A stretch of DNA of 5,956 bases from Oscillospiraceae bacterium (GTDB taxonomy: Bacteria > Bacillota > Clostridia > Oscillospirales > Acutalibacteraceae), in assembly GCA_902782805.1 (NCBI GenBank), contig CACZON010000193.1:1-5956 (forward strand). Direction: 5' to 3'. The translations under genes were made by a program, and so were the position numbers. This document shows, piece after piece, positions 1-5,931 of this stretch (position 1 is its first letter; every line of letters begins with the position of its first letter). The notes below the pieces were generated by a model. That model was given only the letters and a program-made list of their open reading frames with translations, was not told the DNA's origin and ran no database searches.

Positions 1-108
1 GCCCTTGCGAATTCGCTGCGATCCGCGTGCGAATCGCGGCTTCCTCTTTCGGGCGATTCCTCCTTTCCCAAAAAATCTTCGATTTTCCGGGGCCTCGTTT
101 ATGTTTCC
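1..108. other. Left-edge stretch with no supported gene
   Basis: I see no credible gene, RNA gene or promoter here. The frame is open on the + strand from an ATG at 5, but there is no ribosome binding site before that ATG or before the internal ATG at 101. An imperfect inverted repeat at 15-26 and 29-40 has only two unpaired bases between its arms and no T-run after it, so it is not a convincing terminator. Any upstream gene must end outside the window. Confidence 0.5.
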
Positions 109-351
109 CGAGGACGGAAAGCAGGCGGCGAACCACAGCAACTCCTGCCGGGCAGATAAGCTTGATCCTATCACAAAAGGACCCTGCGAGGTGAAAAAGC
201 AGGCGGCGAACCACAGCAGCTATTGCCGGGCAGATAAGCTTGCTCCTATCGCAAAAGAACCCTGCGAGGTGAAAAAGCAGGCGGCGAACCACAGCAACTA
301 TTGCCGGGCAGATAAGCTTGCTCCTATCGCAAAAGAACCCTGCGAAGTAAA
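109..351. repeat. Three-unit 78-bp direct tandem repeat array
   Basis: Units begin at 121, 199 and 277, each with gcaggcggcgaaccacagc, and repeat at exactly 78 bp with no spacer. Units 2 and 3 differ at one base over the first ~69 bases. Unit 1 differs from unit 3 at five. Unit 3 decays at its end (346, 349 and 352 onward), and a remnant of the unit end (cgagg, 109-113) precedes unit 1. The period is 26 codons, so one + strand frame stays open across the array (5-358) and would encode a Cys-containing 26-residue repeat. However, every codon that differs among the units changes the amino acid and none is synonymous, which argues against selection on a protein. Each unit could also fold weakly: an outer GCAGG/CCTGC pairing encloses CGGCGA/TTGCCG and GATA/TATC hairpins. 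The array ends three bases before the -35 box of the ABC operon. It is best described as a non-coding intergenic tandem repeat of unknown role. Confidence 0.9.
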
Positions 352-354
352 CCC

Positions 355-382
355 TTGACATTTCGAAAAGAAGTGCTATAAT
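355..382 (+). promoter_or_regulatory. Sigma-A promoter of the ABC transporter operon
   Basis: A perfect TTGACA (355-360) and a perfect TATAAT (377-382) are separated by 16 bp. TGC at 374-376 supplies an extended -10 element. The predicted start is near 388-390, about 28 bases before the ATG. A promoter this close to consensus would be strong if nothing blocked it, which fits repression by the downstream operator. Confidence 0.9.
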
Positions 383-407
383 TGTGTATGTTGAATAAGC
401 ACAATTA
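379..407. promoter_or_regulatory. Candidate operator for the GntR/YtrA-type repressor
   Basis: This is an inverted repeat with perfect 8-bp arms, TAATTGTG (379-386) and CACAATTA (400-407), and a 13-bp centre. The left arm overlaps the -10 box and the right arm touches the ribosome binding site. The left arm lies upstream of the predicted transcription start, so the repeat cannot form an RNA hairpin in the transcript. It is therefore more likely a protein binding site on DNA. The obvious ligand is the regulator encoded at the end of the same operon. That assignment is inference from position and symmetry; I did not match it to a known motif. Confidence 0.55.
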
Positions 408-417
408 GGAGGAAATT

Positions 418-1281
418 ATGAAAACACTCGAAGTTTCCGGCCTTACGAAGCGATACGAGAGCTTTCTGCTCGATTCCGTATCGTTTTCGCTCGAGCCGGG
501 ATATATCATGGGCTTTATCGGGCGCAACGGCGCCGGAAAAACGACCACGATGAAGGCGATGCTCAATCTGATCCATAAAGACGGCGGGGAAGTAACTGTA
601 AATGGAAAAAGCTTTACGGGGAACGAAACCGCCTGCAAAAAGGAAATCGGCTTTGTGATGGGAGAATTCGACTGCTATAAAAAATCGAGTCTCCGCCGCA
701 TCACGCAGGTCACGAAGCGCTTTTACGAGGACTGGGAGGAAAAAGCCTACCGCGGATATCTCGAGCGTTTCTCGCTCGACGAAAACAAAAAGATCAGCGA
801 GCTTTCCGCTGGCATGCGCGTGAAATACGCGCTCGCGCTCGCGCTTTCCCACAACGCAAAGCTGCTGATCCTCGACGAACCGACGAGCGGGCTCGATCCC
901 GTTTCGCGCGACGATCTGCTCGACGTGTTCCGCTCGGTGATCGAAGACGGGACGCGCAGCATCCTCTTTTCGACCCACATCATCTCCGACCTTGAAAAAT
1001 GCGCCGATTTTATCACCTATATCAAGGACGGAAAAATCCTTGCGTCGACGGATGTTGAAGACTTCCGCCACGGATATCTGCTCTGCTCCGGAGAGCGCAG
1101 TCAGCTCGAGGAAAAAAAGCCCTGGCTGATCGGCGCGAAGGCTCACGCCTTCGGTTTTACCGGGCTCTGCCGCGCCGGGGACGCCGCCCGGTTCACCGAC
1201 TGCAAAACGGCGCCGGCCGACCTCGAATCGATTATGATCTATACGGAACAGGAGGGTATTCATGAAGAATCTGCTTTATAA
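418..1281 (+). CDS. ABC transporter ATP-binding protein (BcrA/YtrB type)
   Basis: This is the cytoplasmic ATPase subunit of an ABC-2 type transporter. It hydrolyses ATP to drive the permease encoded next, most likely for export or cell-envelope protection. The 287 residues show Walker A GRNGAGKTT at 35-43, a signature loop LSAGM at 129-133, Walker B LLILDEP at 149-155 followed by TSGLDP and the D-loop, and the switch histidine in STH at 185-187. Where the Q-loop glutamine is expected the sequence reads VMGEFDCY (80-87), with Glu83 in its place. About 80 C-terminal residues form the variable tail usual in this group. AGGAGG at 407-412 fixes the start. The gene overlaps the permease gene by 20 bp. 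The substrate cannot be read from the sequence. Relatives paired with YtrA-type regulators often respond to cell-wall-active peptides or antibiotics, which is only a hint here. Confidence 0.95.
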   Translation: MKTLEVSGLTKRYESFLLDSVSFSLEPGYIMGFIGRNGAGKTTTMKAMLNLIHKDGGEVTVNGKSFTGNETACKKEIGFVMGEFDCYKKSSLRRITQVTKRFYEDWEEKAYRGYLERFSLDENKKISELSAGMRVKYALALALSHNAKLLILDEPTSGLDPVSRDDLLDVFRSVIEDGTRSILFSTHIISDLEKCADFITYIKDGKILASTDVEDFRHGYLLCSGERSQLEEKKPWLIGAKAHAFGFTGLCRAGDAARFTDCKTAPADLESIMIYTEQEGIHEESAL

Positions 1282-1945
1282 GGAATTCCGGCTTTGCATG
1301 GCCGTTCAGATCCCGATCTTCTTTCTGTTCGTACTGATGATGCTGATCCCGAGCTATCCGTATCTTGTTGCGGGATTCTTTATCTGCAACTCGATCTTCT
1401 ATTCGTTTACACAGGCCGCGGTCGACAACGACGTCCTCTTCACAACGCTGCTGCCCGTATCGAAGGCGCAGGTCGTGGCTTCGAAGCTGCGCTTTATGCT
1501 GGTGATCGAGCTGCTCTCGCTGCTGTTCTTTTTGCCGATGATCTTTGTCAATCACGCGGTCCACGGCACCCCGAACGCCGCCGGATTGGACGCTTCGCTG
1601 ACGCTGCTCGGCGCGCTGCTGCTCGTCTATGCCGTATTCAACGCGGTTTTCCTGCCGCGCTTCTACAAAGCGCCGCACAAGCTCGGCCGCCATTTTCTCC
1701 TTTCAACGATCTGCGTTTTCGCGTTTATCTTCCTTTTCGAAGGATTCATGATCATCTGCGGCGCGGCGAAGGATGCGCTGCCCCTTTTCGGCTGGGTCGA
1801 GGAAACCCTCGATTGCTTCCCGCAAAGCAGCTCGATCTGGATTCGGCAGGGGATCTTCTTTGCCGTTTGCGCGGCCGTTTATCTTCTCGGCGCAGTTTTG
1901 ACGAAGAAACGCGCGCAGCGCAATTTTGAGCAGGTGGATCTCTGA
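1262..1945 (+). CDS. ABC-2 type permease (PF13346-like), six membrane helices
   Basis: This is the membrane subunit that pairs with the ATPase encoded just upstream. The 227-residue protein starts with the amphipathic MKNLLYKEFRL typical of the ABC2_membrane_5 group. It has six hydrophobic segments, at about 12-29, 34-50, 79-96, 112-131, 145-166 and 196-213, and a basic tail near 215-220. The short conserved loop DND...TTLLPVSK (55-68) after the second helix is the best family marker. The protein is small for a transporter subunit, so the working unit is probably a homodimer with two ATPases. AGGAGG at 1250-1255 lies inside the end of the ATPase gene, six bases before the ATG, so translation is probably coupled. 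The TGA stop shares its last base with the ATG of the regulator gene. Family assignment is confident; the substrate is unknown. Confidence 0.92.
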   Translation: MKNLLYKEFRLCMAVQIPIFFLFVLMMLIPSYPYLVAGFFICNSIFYSFTQAAVDNDVLFTTLLPVSKAQVVASKLRFMLVIELLSLLFFLPMIFVNHAVHGTPNAAGLDASLTLLGALLLVYAVFNAVFLPRFYKAPHKLGRHFLLSTICVFAFIFLFEGFMIICGAAKDALPLFGWVEETLDCFPQSSSIWIRQGIFFAVCAAVYLLGAVLTKKRAQRNFEQVDL

Positions 1946-2337
1946 TGCGCCTGTCCGTTTTGCCGAATTCCGAAACGCCCGCCTACCGCCAGATCTGCGA
2001 TCAGCTTTCAGCGGCGATCCTTTCCGGAGAGCTTCGCGCCGGGGAGGCGCTGCCGCCGATCCGCACCGTCTCGAAGGAGCTCGGCGTCAGCGTGATCACC
2101 GTCCGCAGCGCGTGGGACGCGCTTGAGCAAACAGGGCTGATCGAAACGCGTGCCGGCAGCGGGTGCTTTGTCCGCGCGCTTTTGGAAACACAGCGCGAAG
2201 CGCTGCGCGAGGAAGCGATCCGTGCGCCGCTTTCCGAGCTGATCGAAGCCGGAAAAACCTTTGGCTTTACCGCGGAGGAACTCTGCGAAAAGATCCGGCG
2301 TGCGTTCGCGCCGGATTCGGGCGGTTCGGCGCCGTAA
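1945..2337 (+). CDS. GntR-family transcriptional regulator, YtrA subfamily
   Basis: This is a DNA-binding regulator of 130 residues, the usual size of the short YtrA branch of GntR proteins, which lack a large ligand-binding domain. The winged helix-turn-helix covers about 11-77: PAYRQICDQLSAAILSG forms the first helix, then LPPIRTVSKELGVS, a recognition helix around 50-62, and the wing LIETRAGSGCFV (65-76). The remaining ~50 residues form the short helical tail used for dimer formation. The start ATG overlaps the permease stop (TGATG), with AGGTGG at 1932-1937 as ribosome binding site. In Bacillus subtilis the related ytrA gene comes first in its operon; here the regulator is last. It probably represses its own operon through the inverted repeat at 379-407 and is released by an envelope stress or antibiotic. 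The regulatory model is inferred; the family call is firm. Confidence 0.93.
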   Translation: MRLSVLPNSETPAYRQICDQLSAAILSGELRAGEALPPIRTVSKELGVSVITVRSAWDALEQTGLIETRAGSGCFVRALLETQREALREEAIRAPLSELIEAGKTFGFTAEELCEKIRRAFAPDSGGSAP

Positions 2338-2354
2338 GAAACGATAACCGCAAG

Positions 2355-2389
2355 AAAAAAAGACCGGAATTTCTTTCCGGTCTTTTTTT
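2355..2389. terminator. Bidirectional intrinsic terminator between convergent units
   Basis: The stem AGACCGGAA (2361-2369) pairs with TTCCGGTCT (2375-2383) around a 5-base loop. A-run 2355-2360 and T-run 2383-2389 flank it, so it reads as a stem plus U-tract on both strands. It begins 24 bases after the regulator stop. On the - strand it lies 18 bases after the esterase stop at 2401, so it can serve both operons. Confidence 0.92.
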
Positions 2390-2400
2390 GATTCGTTTTT

Positions 2401-3249
2401 TCAGAGCGGCAGGACCGAAGAGGGGAGGTCGATCGGCAGCCAGGAGAGGAAAACGCGCAGCCATTTGTCCCAGTAATCCCAGATATGCTCGCCGTAGGGC
2501 TCTTCGTAGTAGCAGTAGCGGAAGGGATCGCCGGGCAGCGAACGGAAATAATCGCGCATATGCTGCGCCATCGCAAGGTTGCGGTCGAAGCTGCCGCAGG
2601 TATGGAAGATCGCGGGCAGGGGGCCGCCGCTTTGAAGCGCTTTTTCGGCGAGGTAGTAGAGATCCTCCGGCGTTTCGCGCGGATCGCCCTCTTTGCCGAT
2701 GCCCCAGCAGAGCAGGTGGCGCGCGTCTGCAACGCTCGCGGGGAATTCTTCGTTCGCGTTGCGCGCGTGGAAGCCGATCGGGCGGATGTAGGCGTGGTTG
2801 CCGTTGGAAAGCGCGCCGATCGCGCCGTAGCGTTCGGGGTACCAAAGGCCGATCTTCGCCGCGCCGTAGCCGCCCATCGAAACGCCGGCGACGAAGGTGT
2901 TCTCGCGCTTTTTCGAAACCGGACAGAGCGCTTTGACGATCTGCGGGACTTCCTCGGTCAGATATGTAAAGAACGGTTCGCCGTGGACCATATCGGCGTA
3001 GCCGGAAAGCTGCGCCGAGGGCATCACGACGGCAATTTTGCGGTCTGTGGCGTAACGTTCGATCGAGGTGTAGCGCAGAAAATGACTGCAGTCGTGGGAG
3101 GTGCCGTGGAGCAGATACAAAACGGGATAGCCCTCCTGCGGAGGCAGGGGCTCCGCAGGCGCGCCTTCGCCTTTATCGGGCAGGATCACGTAGAGCGACT
3201 GATCCATCGAGAGCGTTTTCGAATAAAAATCAAGTTTTCCGAGCGACAT
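2401..3249 (-). CDS. Alpha/beta-hydrolase esterase (PF00756-like) with intact triad
   Basis: This predicted carboxylic ester hydrolase belongs to the putative-esterase family that includes tributyrin esterase (EstA) and S-formylglutathione hydrolase. The 282 residues show an oxyanion-side LYLLHG (44-49), the nucleophile elbow GVSMGG with Ser124 (122-127), a plausible acid in CGSFD (Asp222), and the catalytic His255 in GEHIWDYW. There is no signal peptide or membrane segment, so it acts in the cytoplasm, perhaps on acetylated or acylated sugars taken up by the cell. Its ATG overlaps the stop of the upstream esterase-like gene (TAATG), preceded by a purine-rich GGGAGGGG at 3256-3263, so the two are translationally coupled and share the promoter at 4018-4046. 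Catalysis is well supported by motifs. The natural substrate is not; short-chain acyl esters are the default guess. Confidence 0.9.
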   Translation of the reverse strand: MSLGKLDFYSKTLSMDQSLYVILPDKGEGAPAEPLPPQEGYPVLYLLHGTSHDCSHFLRYTSIERYATDRKIAVVMPSAQLSGYADMVHGEPFFTYLTEEVPQIVKALCPVSKKRENTFVAGVSMGGYGAAKIGLWYPERYGAIGALSNGNHAYIRPIGFHARNANEEFPASVADARHLLCWGIGKEGDPRETPEDLYYLAEKALQSGGPLPAIFHTCGSFDRNLAMAQHMRDYFRSLPGDPFRYCYYEEPYGEHIWDYWDKWLRVFLSWLPIDLPSSVLPL

Positions 3250-3983
3250 TACGAATCCCCTCCCACACAGAATTTGAAAAACTCACCGAGCGCGTCGGAG
3301 CAGACCTTTCCGCTTGCGGCGCCCTGAACCGTTGCGGTCTTCGCTTTTGCGCCGAGCGCTTTCGCGGCGAGAAGGGTCGATTCAAAGCCGGGATCTTCCC
3401 GCGCGGAGAAGAGGAAAAGCCTGTTATGCGGCGAAGTTTCGCAGAGCGAAAGAAAATCCCCGCGCTTCTTAAGGCGTTCCTCCGGCGTTCCGAAGAGATC
3501 GGAGAGGCGTTTTTCGGTAAAATACCCCTGCGGCGCCATGGCCGGGTCGAGCCTGCCGGCAATCGATCCCGCCGCAAAGAAGAATTCCGGCTCTTCGAGC
3601 GCCCAGCGCAGCGCCGCGAAACCGCCGATTCCGAATCCGGCGATTGCGGTTCTGCCTTTTTCCGGAGCGAGACCGGGCAGATAGTTCCCGATGTATTCGC
3701 GGACAAATTTCAGCGACTGATAGAACGGATAGCCGAACGCCATATCGGTATAGCATCCCTGAAGGCACGGCGGGATCAAAGCGGTAACGCGGTATTCCTC
3801 GCAGAGTGCCGCGAGCTTCGTTCCCGTCAGGAGCGAAAGGCCGCTTTCGCCCTCGGGAGGGAGCAGAAAAAGCGTCCCGCGCGGTTTTTCTTCGCCGCGA
3901 AGGATCGCCTCGGGCGTCTGGATCCGCAGCTCGGAGGCCATTCCGAGCGCCGGGCAGTAGTAATCCTGGGTCAAAAGCGCCAT
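3249..3983 (-). CDS. Esterase-fold pseudoenzyme, paralogue of the downstream esterase
   Basis: The 244-residue protein aligns along its length with the next gene's product. Shared landmarks are the strand LFLLPPEG (38-45) against LYLLHG, the segment CYTDMAFGYPFYQSL (77-91) against GYADMVHGEPFFTYL, and the elbow AGFGIGGFAAL (115-125) against AGVSMGGYGAA. The key residues are gone: Gly118 (codon GGA) stands where the nucleophilic Ser should be, the HG after the first core strand is PPEG, and the C-terminal region that should hold the catalytic His reads GAASGKVCSDAL (221-232). An acid-like Asp197 remains. The frame is intact, so this is a maintained but probably catalytically dead protein rather than a decayed gene. 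It may bind ligand or partner the active paralogue; both roles are inference. GAAAGGA at 3991-3997, seven bases before the ATG, supports this start. It is the first gene of a two-gene operon. Confidence 0.8.
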   Translation of the reverse strand: MALLTQDYYCPALGMASELRIQTPEAILRGEEKPRGTLFLLPPEGESGLSLLTGTKLAALCEEYRVTALIPPCLQGCYTDMAFGYPFYQSLKFVREYIGNYLPGLAPEKGRTAIAGFGIGGFAALRWALEEPEFFFAAGSIAGRLDPAMAPQGYFTEKRLSDLFGTPEERLKKRGDFLSLCETSPHNRLFLFSAREDPGFESTLLAAKALGAKAKTATVQGAASGKVCSDALGEFFKFCVGGDS

Positions 3984-4017
3984 AGGATCATCCTTTCATT
4001 ATTATTTCTTATTTACT

Positions 4018-4046
4018 ATAATAGCAGATTCCGCGCTTCCTTTCAA
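4018..4046 (-). promoter_or_regulatory. Promoter of the esterase pair
   Basis: Read on the - strand, TTGAAA (4046-4041) and TATTAT (4023-4018) are separated by 17 bp, with TGC just before the -10 as an extended element. The predicted start is roughly 25-30 bases before the ATG at 3983. No clear operator overlaps it. Confidence 0.82.
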
Positions 4047-4205
4047 GAACTTCCGCGCCCGGCGAAGAACTTCGGACGGACATTCCCGAGCGCTGCGCTG
4101 CCGGCGAGGCGGAAAAGGGCGATGAAGCTTTTAAAATAATTCAAATAAAGAAGATAATTATGAAAAAATAATCGTCGTTGTATCTAAAATTCATAAAATA
4201 GAGTA

Positions 4206-4234
4206 TTGAAACGGCGAATTCGTTCGTGTATAAT
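4206..4234 (+). promoter_or_regulatory. Promoter of the sugar isomerase gene
   Basis: TTGAAA (4206-4211) and a perfect TATAAT (4229-4234) lie 17 bp apart, with the start expected near 4241, about 27 bases before the ATG. The 75 bases upstream (about 4131-4205) are strikingly AT-rich compared with the GC-rich stretch at 4031-4130 and could act as an UP-type activating element. This promoter points away from the esterase promoter, giving a divergent arrangement. Confidence 0.85.
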
Positions 4235-4267
4235 AAATAAAGAATACGATTCGAAAGGAGCTACCCC

Positions 4268-5776
4268 ATGTTAAGCTATAAAGTCAAGATCGGTATCGCG
4301 CCCTGCCGCCGCGATATGCCCAACCGTCCCGGTGCACCGCGCCGCCGCATGAGAATGTGGAGCGCAGAAGCCGCGAAAGAAGTTCTGGACGTCGTACTGC
4401 CCTATATCGAGAATAACTTCAGCAACGAACACGTAGAATTCGTTGATCTCGAAGGCATTACCGAAGACGGTATGATGTGGGATTACATGCAGGCCGAGAA
4501 GCTCGCCGATTATTTCAAAGGACAGAAGATCGACGCCCTCTTTATCCCGAACATCAACTTCGGTTCCGAAGAAGTCGCCGGCAAGCTCGCTTCGCTTCTG
4601 GGACTTCCCACCCTCATCTGGGCGGTACAGGACGAAGAATTCGGCGAGACCGAAACGAAGGATATTTACGACGATAACTACGGCATCCGTCTGCTCGACG
4701 CACAGTGCGGACTCTTTGCCGTTTCGAAGATCCTCCAGCGCTATCACGTGAAGTTTACCCAGATCCCGACCTCGAAAGTCGATTCCGAAACCTTCAAAGA
4801 GGGCTTTGAAGACTTCCTGGCCGTCGCTCTGATGCTCAAGAACTTCCGCAACATGCGCATCATGCAGATCGGAAACCGCCCGAAGGCGTTCACGAGCATG
4901 ATGTTCAACGAGGACGAGCTGCTTGAAAAATTCGGCATCGAGGTATTCCCGTTCACCACGGCGGACGCTTCGAGAATGATCCTGCGCATGGAAGAGGAAC
5001 ACAAGGACGAGCTTCAGCCGATCGTGGATGAATTCCTCTCCTATTTCCCGGCGGGCGACAAGAACATCGCCGACGATCCCGGCCTGCGCCGCGGCGCCGC
5101 GATCCTCTGGATGTACCGTGAGCTCTATAAGACGACCGGATGCTCCGCGATCAGCATTGACAACAGCATGAAGAGCCTGCTGTCCGGACCCAACGGCGGA
5201 ACGATCGATTTCATGATGGCCGCCAACGAGAATATGTTCGTAGCGTTTGAATCCGACTTGCTCGCGACGATCACGATGGTCATGATGTCTTCCGCGACCT
5301 TCGGTGAGAAAGCGCCGTTCTTCGGCGAATTCACCGCCAACCATCCGACGAATCCGAACGCCGAGCTGATCTGGCACACCGCCGTATATCCGCCGAAGGT
5401 AGCCGGCAACCAGACCTTCGATCCCTATATCATCAAGAGCGAATTCGGCTACAATACCGGCCTCGAAGTAGCTCCCGGCGAGTATACGATCGCCCGTATG
5501 GACTGCATGGACGGCAAATACGCGATGCTCATGGGCAACTACAAGAGCGTTCCCGGCCCCTTCACCCGCAGCCACTATATGTGGGGCGAGTTCAAGGATT
5601 GGAAGAAGTTCGAGCAGGCGACGATCTACGGACCGTACGTCCATCATATGGTTGAGATCGAAGGCGGCGAAGAGATCCTCAGAAGACTCAAAGAATTCTG
5701 CCGCTATATCGGCGTCTATGCAGACGTTCCGGACGAGCGCGAATCCCCGTTTGCGGATTATTTCTACAAACCCTGA
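4268..5776 (+). CDS. L-fucose/L-arabinose isomerase superfamily protein
   Basis: This predicted cytoplasmic, metal-dependent aldose-ketose isomerase has 502 residues, the usual length for L-arabinose isomerases and shorter than classical FucI. The N-terminal half (about 5-200) is the alternating Rossmann-like region, with KIGIAPCRR (7-15) and IDALFIPN (88-95). The C-terminal half carries candidate metal ligands spaced as in AraA: Glu328 in FESDL, Glu354 in FGEF, His370 in IWHTA, and His459 or His460 in VHHMVE. AraA of E. coli uses Glu306, Glu333, His350 and His450, so the spacing agrees within about ten residues. AAAGGAG at 4254-4260 supports the start. The gene has its own promoter and terminator and no sugar kinase, aldolase or transporter beside it, so the substrate (L-arabinose, L-fucose or another deoxy or rare sugar) cannot be set. 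Superfamily membership is firm; araA or fucI should not be assigned by name. Confidence 0.88.
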   Translation: MLSYKVKIGIAPCRRDMPNRPGAPRRRMRMWSAEAAKEVLDVVLPYIENNFSNEHVEFVDLEGITEDGMMWDYMQAEKLADYFKGQKIDALFIPNINFGSEEVAGKLASLLGLPTLIWAVQDEEFGETETKDIYDDNYGIRLLDAQCGLFAVSKILQRYHVKFTQIPTSKVDSETFKEGFEDFLAVALMLKNFRNMRIMQIGNRPKAFTSMMFNEDELLEKFGIEVFPFTTADASRMILRMEEEHKDELQPIVDEFLSYFPAGDKNIADDPGLRRGAAILWMYRELYKTTGCSAISIDNSMKSLLSGPNGGTIDFMMAANENMFVAFESDLLATITMVMMSSATFGEKAPFFGEFTANHPTNPNAELIWHTAVYPPKVAGNQTFDPYIIKSEFGYNTGLEVAPGEYTIARMDCMDGKYAMLMGNYKSVPGPFTRSHYMWGEFKDWKKFEQATIYGPYVHHMVEIEGGEEILRRLKEFCRYIGVYADVPDERESPFADYFYKP

Positions 5777-5801
5777 TCTTGCGATTGGTTTTTTTACAAA
5801 G

Positions 5802-5830
5802 AGAGCCCGATTTGATACCGGGCTCTTTTT
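5802..5830 (+). terminator. Intrinsic terminator after the isomerase gene
   Basis: The stem AGAGCCCG (5802-5809) pairs perfectly with CGGGCTCT (5819-5826) around a 9-base loop and is followed by a run of T to 5830. It lies 25 bases after the isomerase stop, so that gene is transcribed alone. Confidence 0.92.
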
Positions 5831-5853
5831 GCTGCTTACACGCTGCCGGACGC

Positions 5854-5882
5854 TTGAAAAACGGCGGAGAGAATGGTATAAT
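5854..5882 (+). promoter_or_regulatory. Promoter of the truncated right-edge gene
   Basis: TTGAAA (5854-5859) and a perfect TATAAT (5877-5882) are 17 bp apart, with TGG immediately before the -10 as an extended element. It sits between the isomerase terminator and the next ribosome binding site, leaving a leader of about 43 bases. I see no convincing PerR- or Fur-like palindrome over it. Confidence 0.87.
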
Positions 5883-5931
5883 CAAAATGTAAGAACGGTT
5901 GGAATCATTGCGAAATAAGGAGGATATTTTT

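Noticed and set aside
15..40. GC-rich imperfect inverted repeat as a terminator of an upstream gene
   Set aside because: The arms leave only a 2-base loop, contain a mismatch and are not followed by a run of T.
109..351. CRISPR array
   Set aside because: The units are 78 bp, directly adjacent and without unique spacers, and there are no cas genes nearby.
5..358. A + strand open frame of 117 codons covering the repeat array, as a repeat-protein gene
   Set aside because: No ribosome binding site precedes either ATG, the stop overlaps the -35 box of the ABC operon, and variation among repeat units is entirely amino-acid changing. It is more simply a by-product of a 78-bp period.
376..1263. - strand open frame of 295 codons opposite the ABC ATPase
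   Set aside because: The + strand carries Walker A, Walker B and a signature loop in order. The antisense frame has no recognisable domain.
2485..3327. + strand open frame of 280 codons opposite the esterase gene
   Set aside because: It is an antisense shadow rich in Arg, Ala and Val with no family motif. The - strand gene shows a full Ser-Asp-His triad.
4047..4205. Hidden small gene or RNA in the divergent intergenic region
   Set aside because: The only ATG-initiated frames are a few codons long with no ribosome binding site, and apart from a shift from GC-rich to AT-rich sequence I see no structured element.
4215..4222. CGAATTCG palindrome inside the isomerase promoter spacer as an operator
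   Set aside because: An 8-bp perfect palindrome is expected by chance every few hundred bases, and no longer symmetric extension was found around it.
4271..5647. Long - strand open frame of 458 codons opposite the isomerase gene
   Set aside because: It has no ribosome binding site or promoter, and its product is a charged, low-complexity-looking sequence with no domain I recognise. The + strand gene has clear family motifs, so this is a codon-bias shadow.
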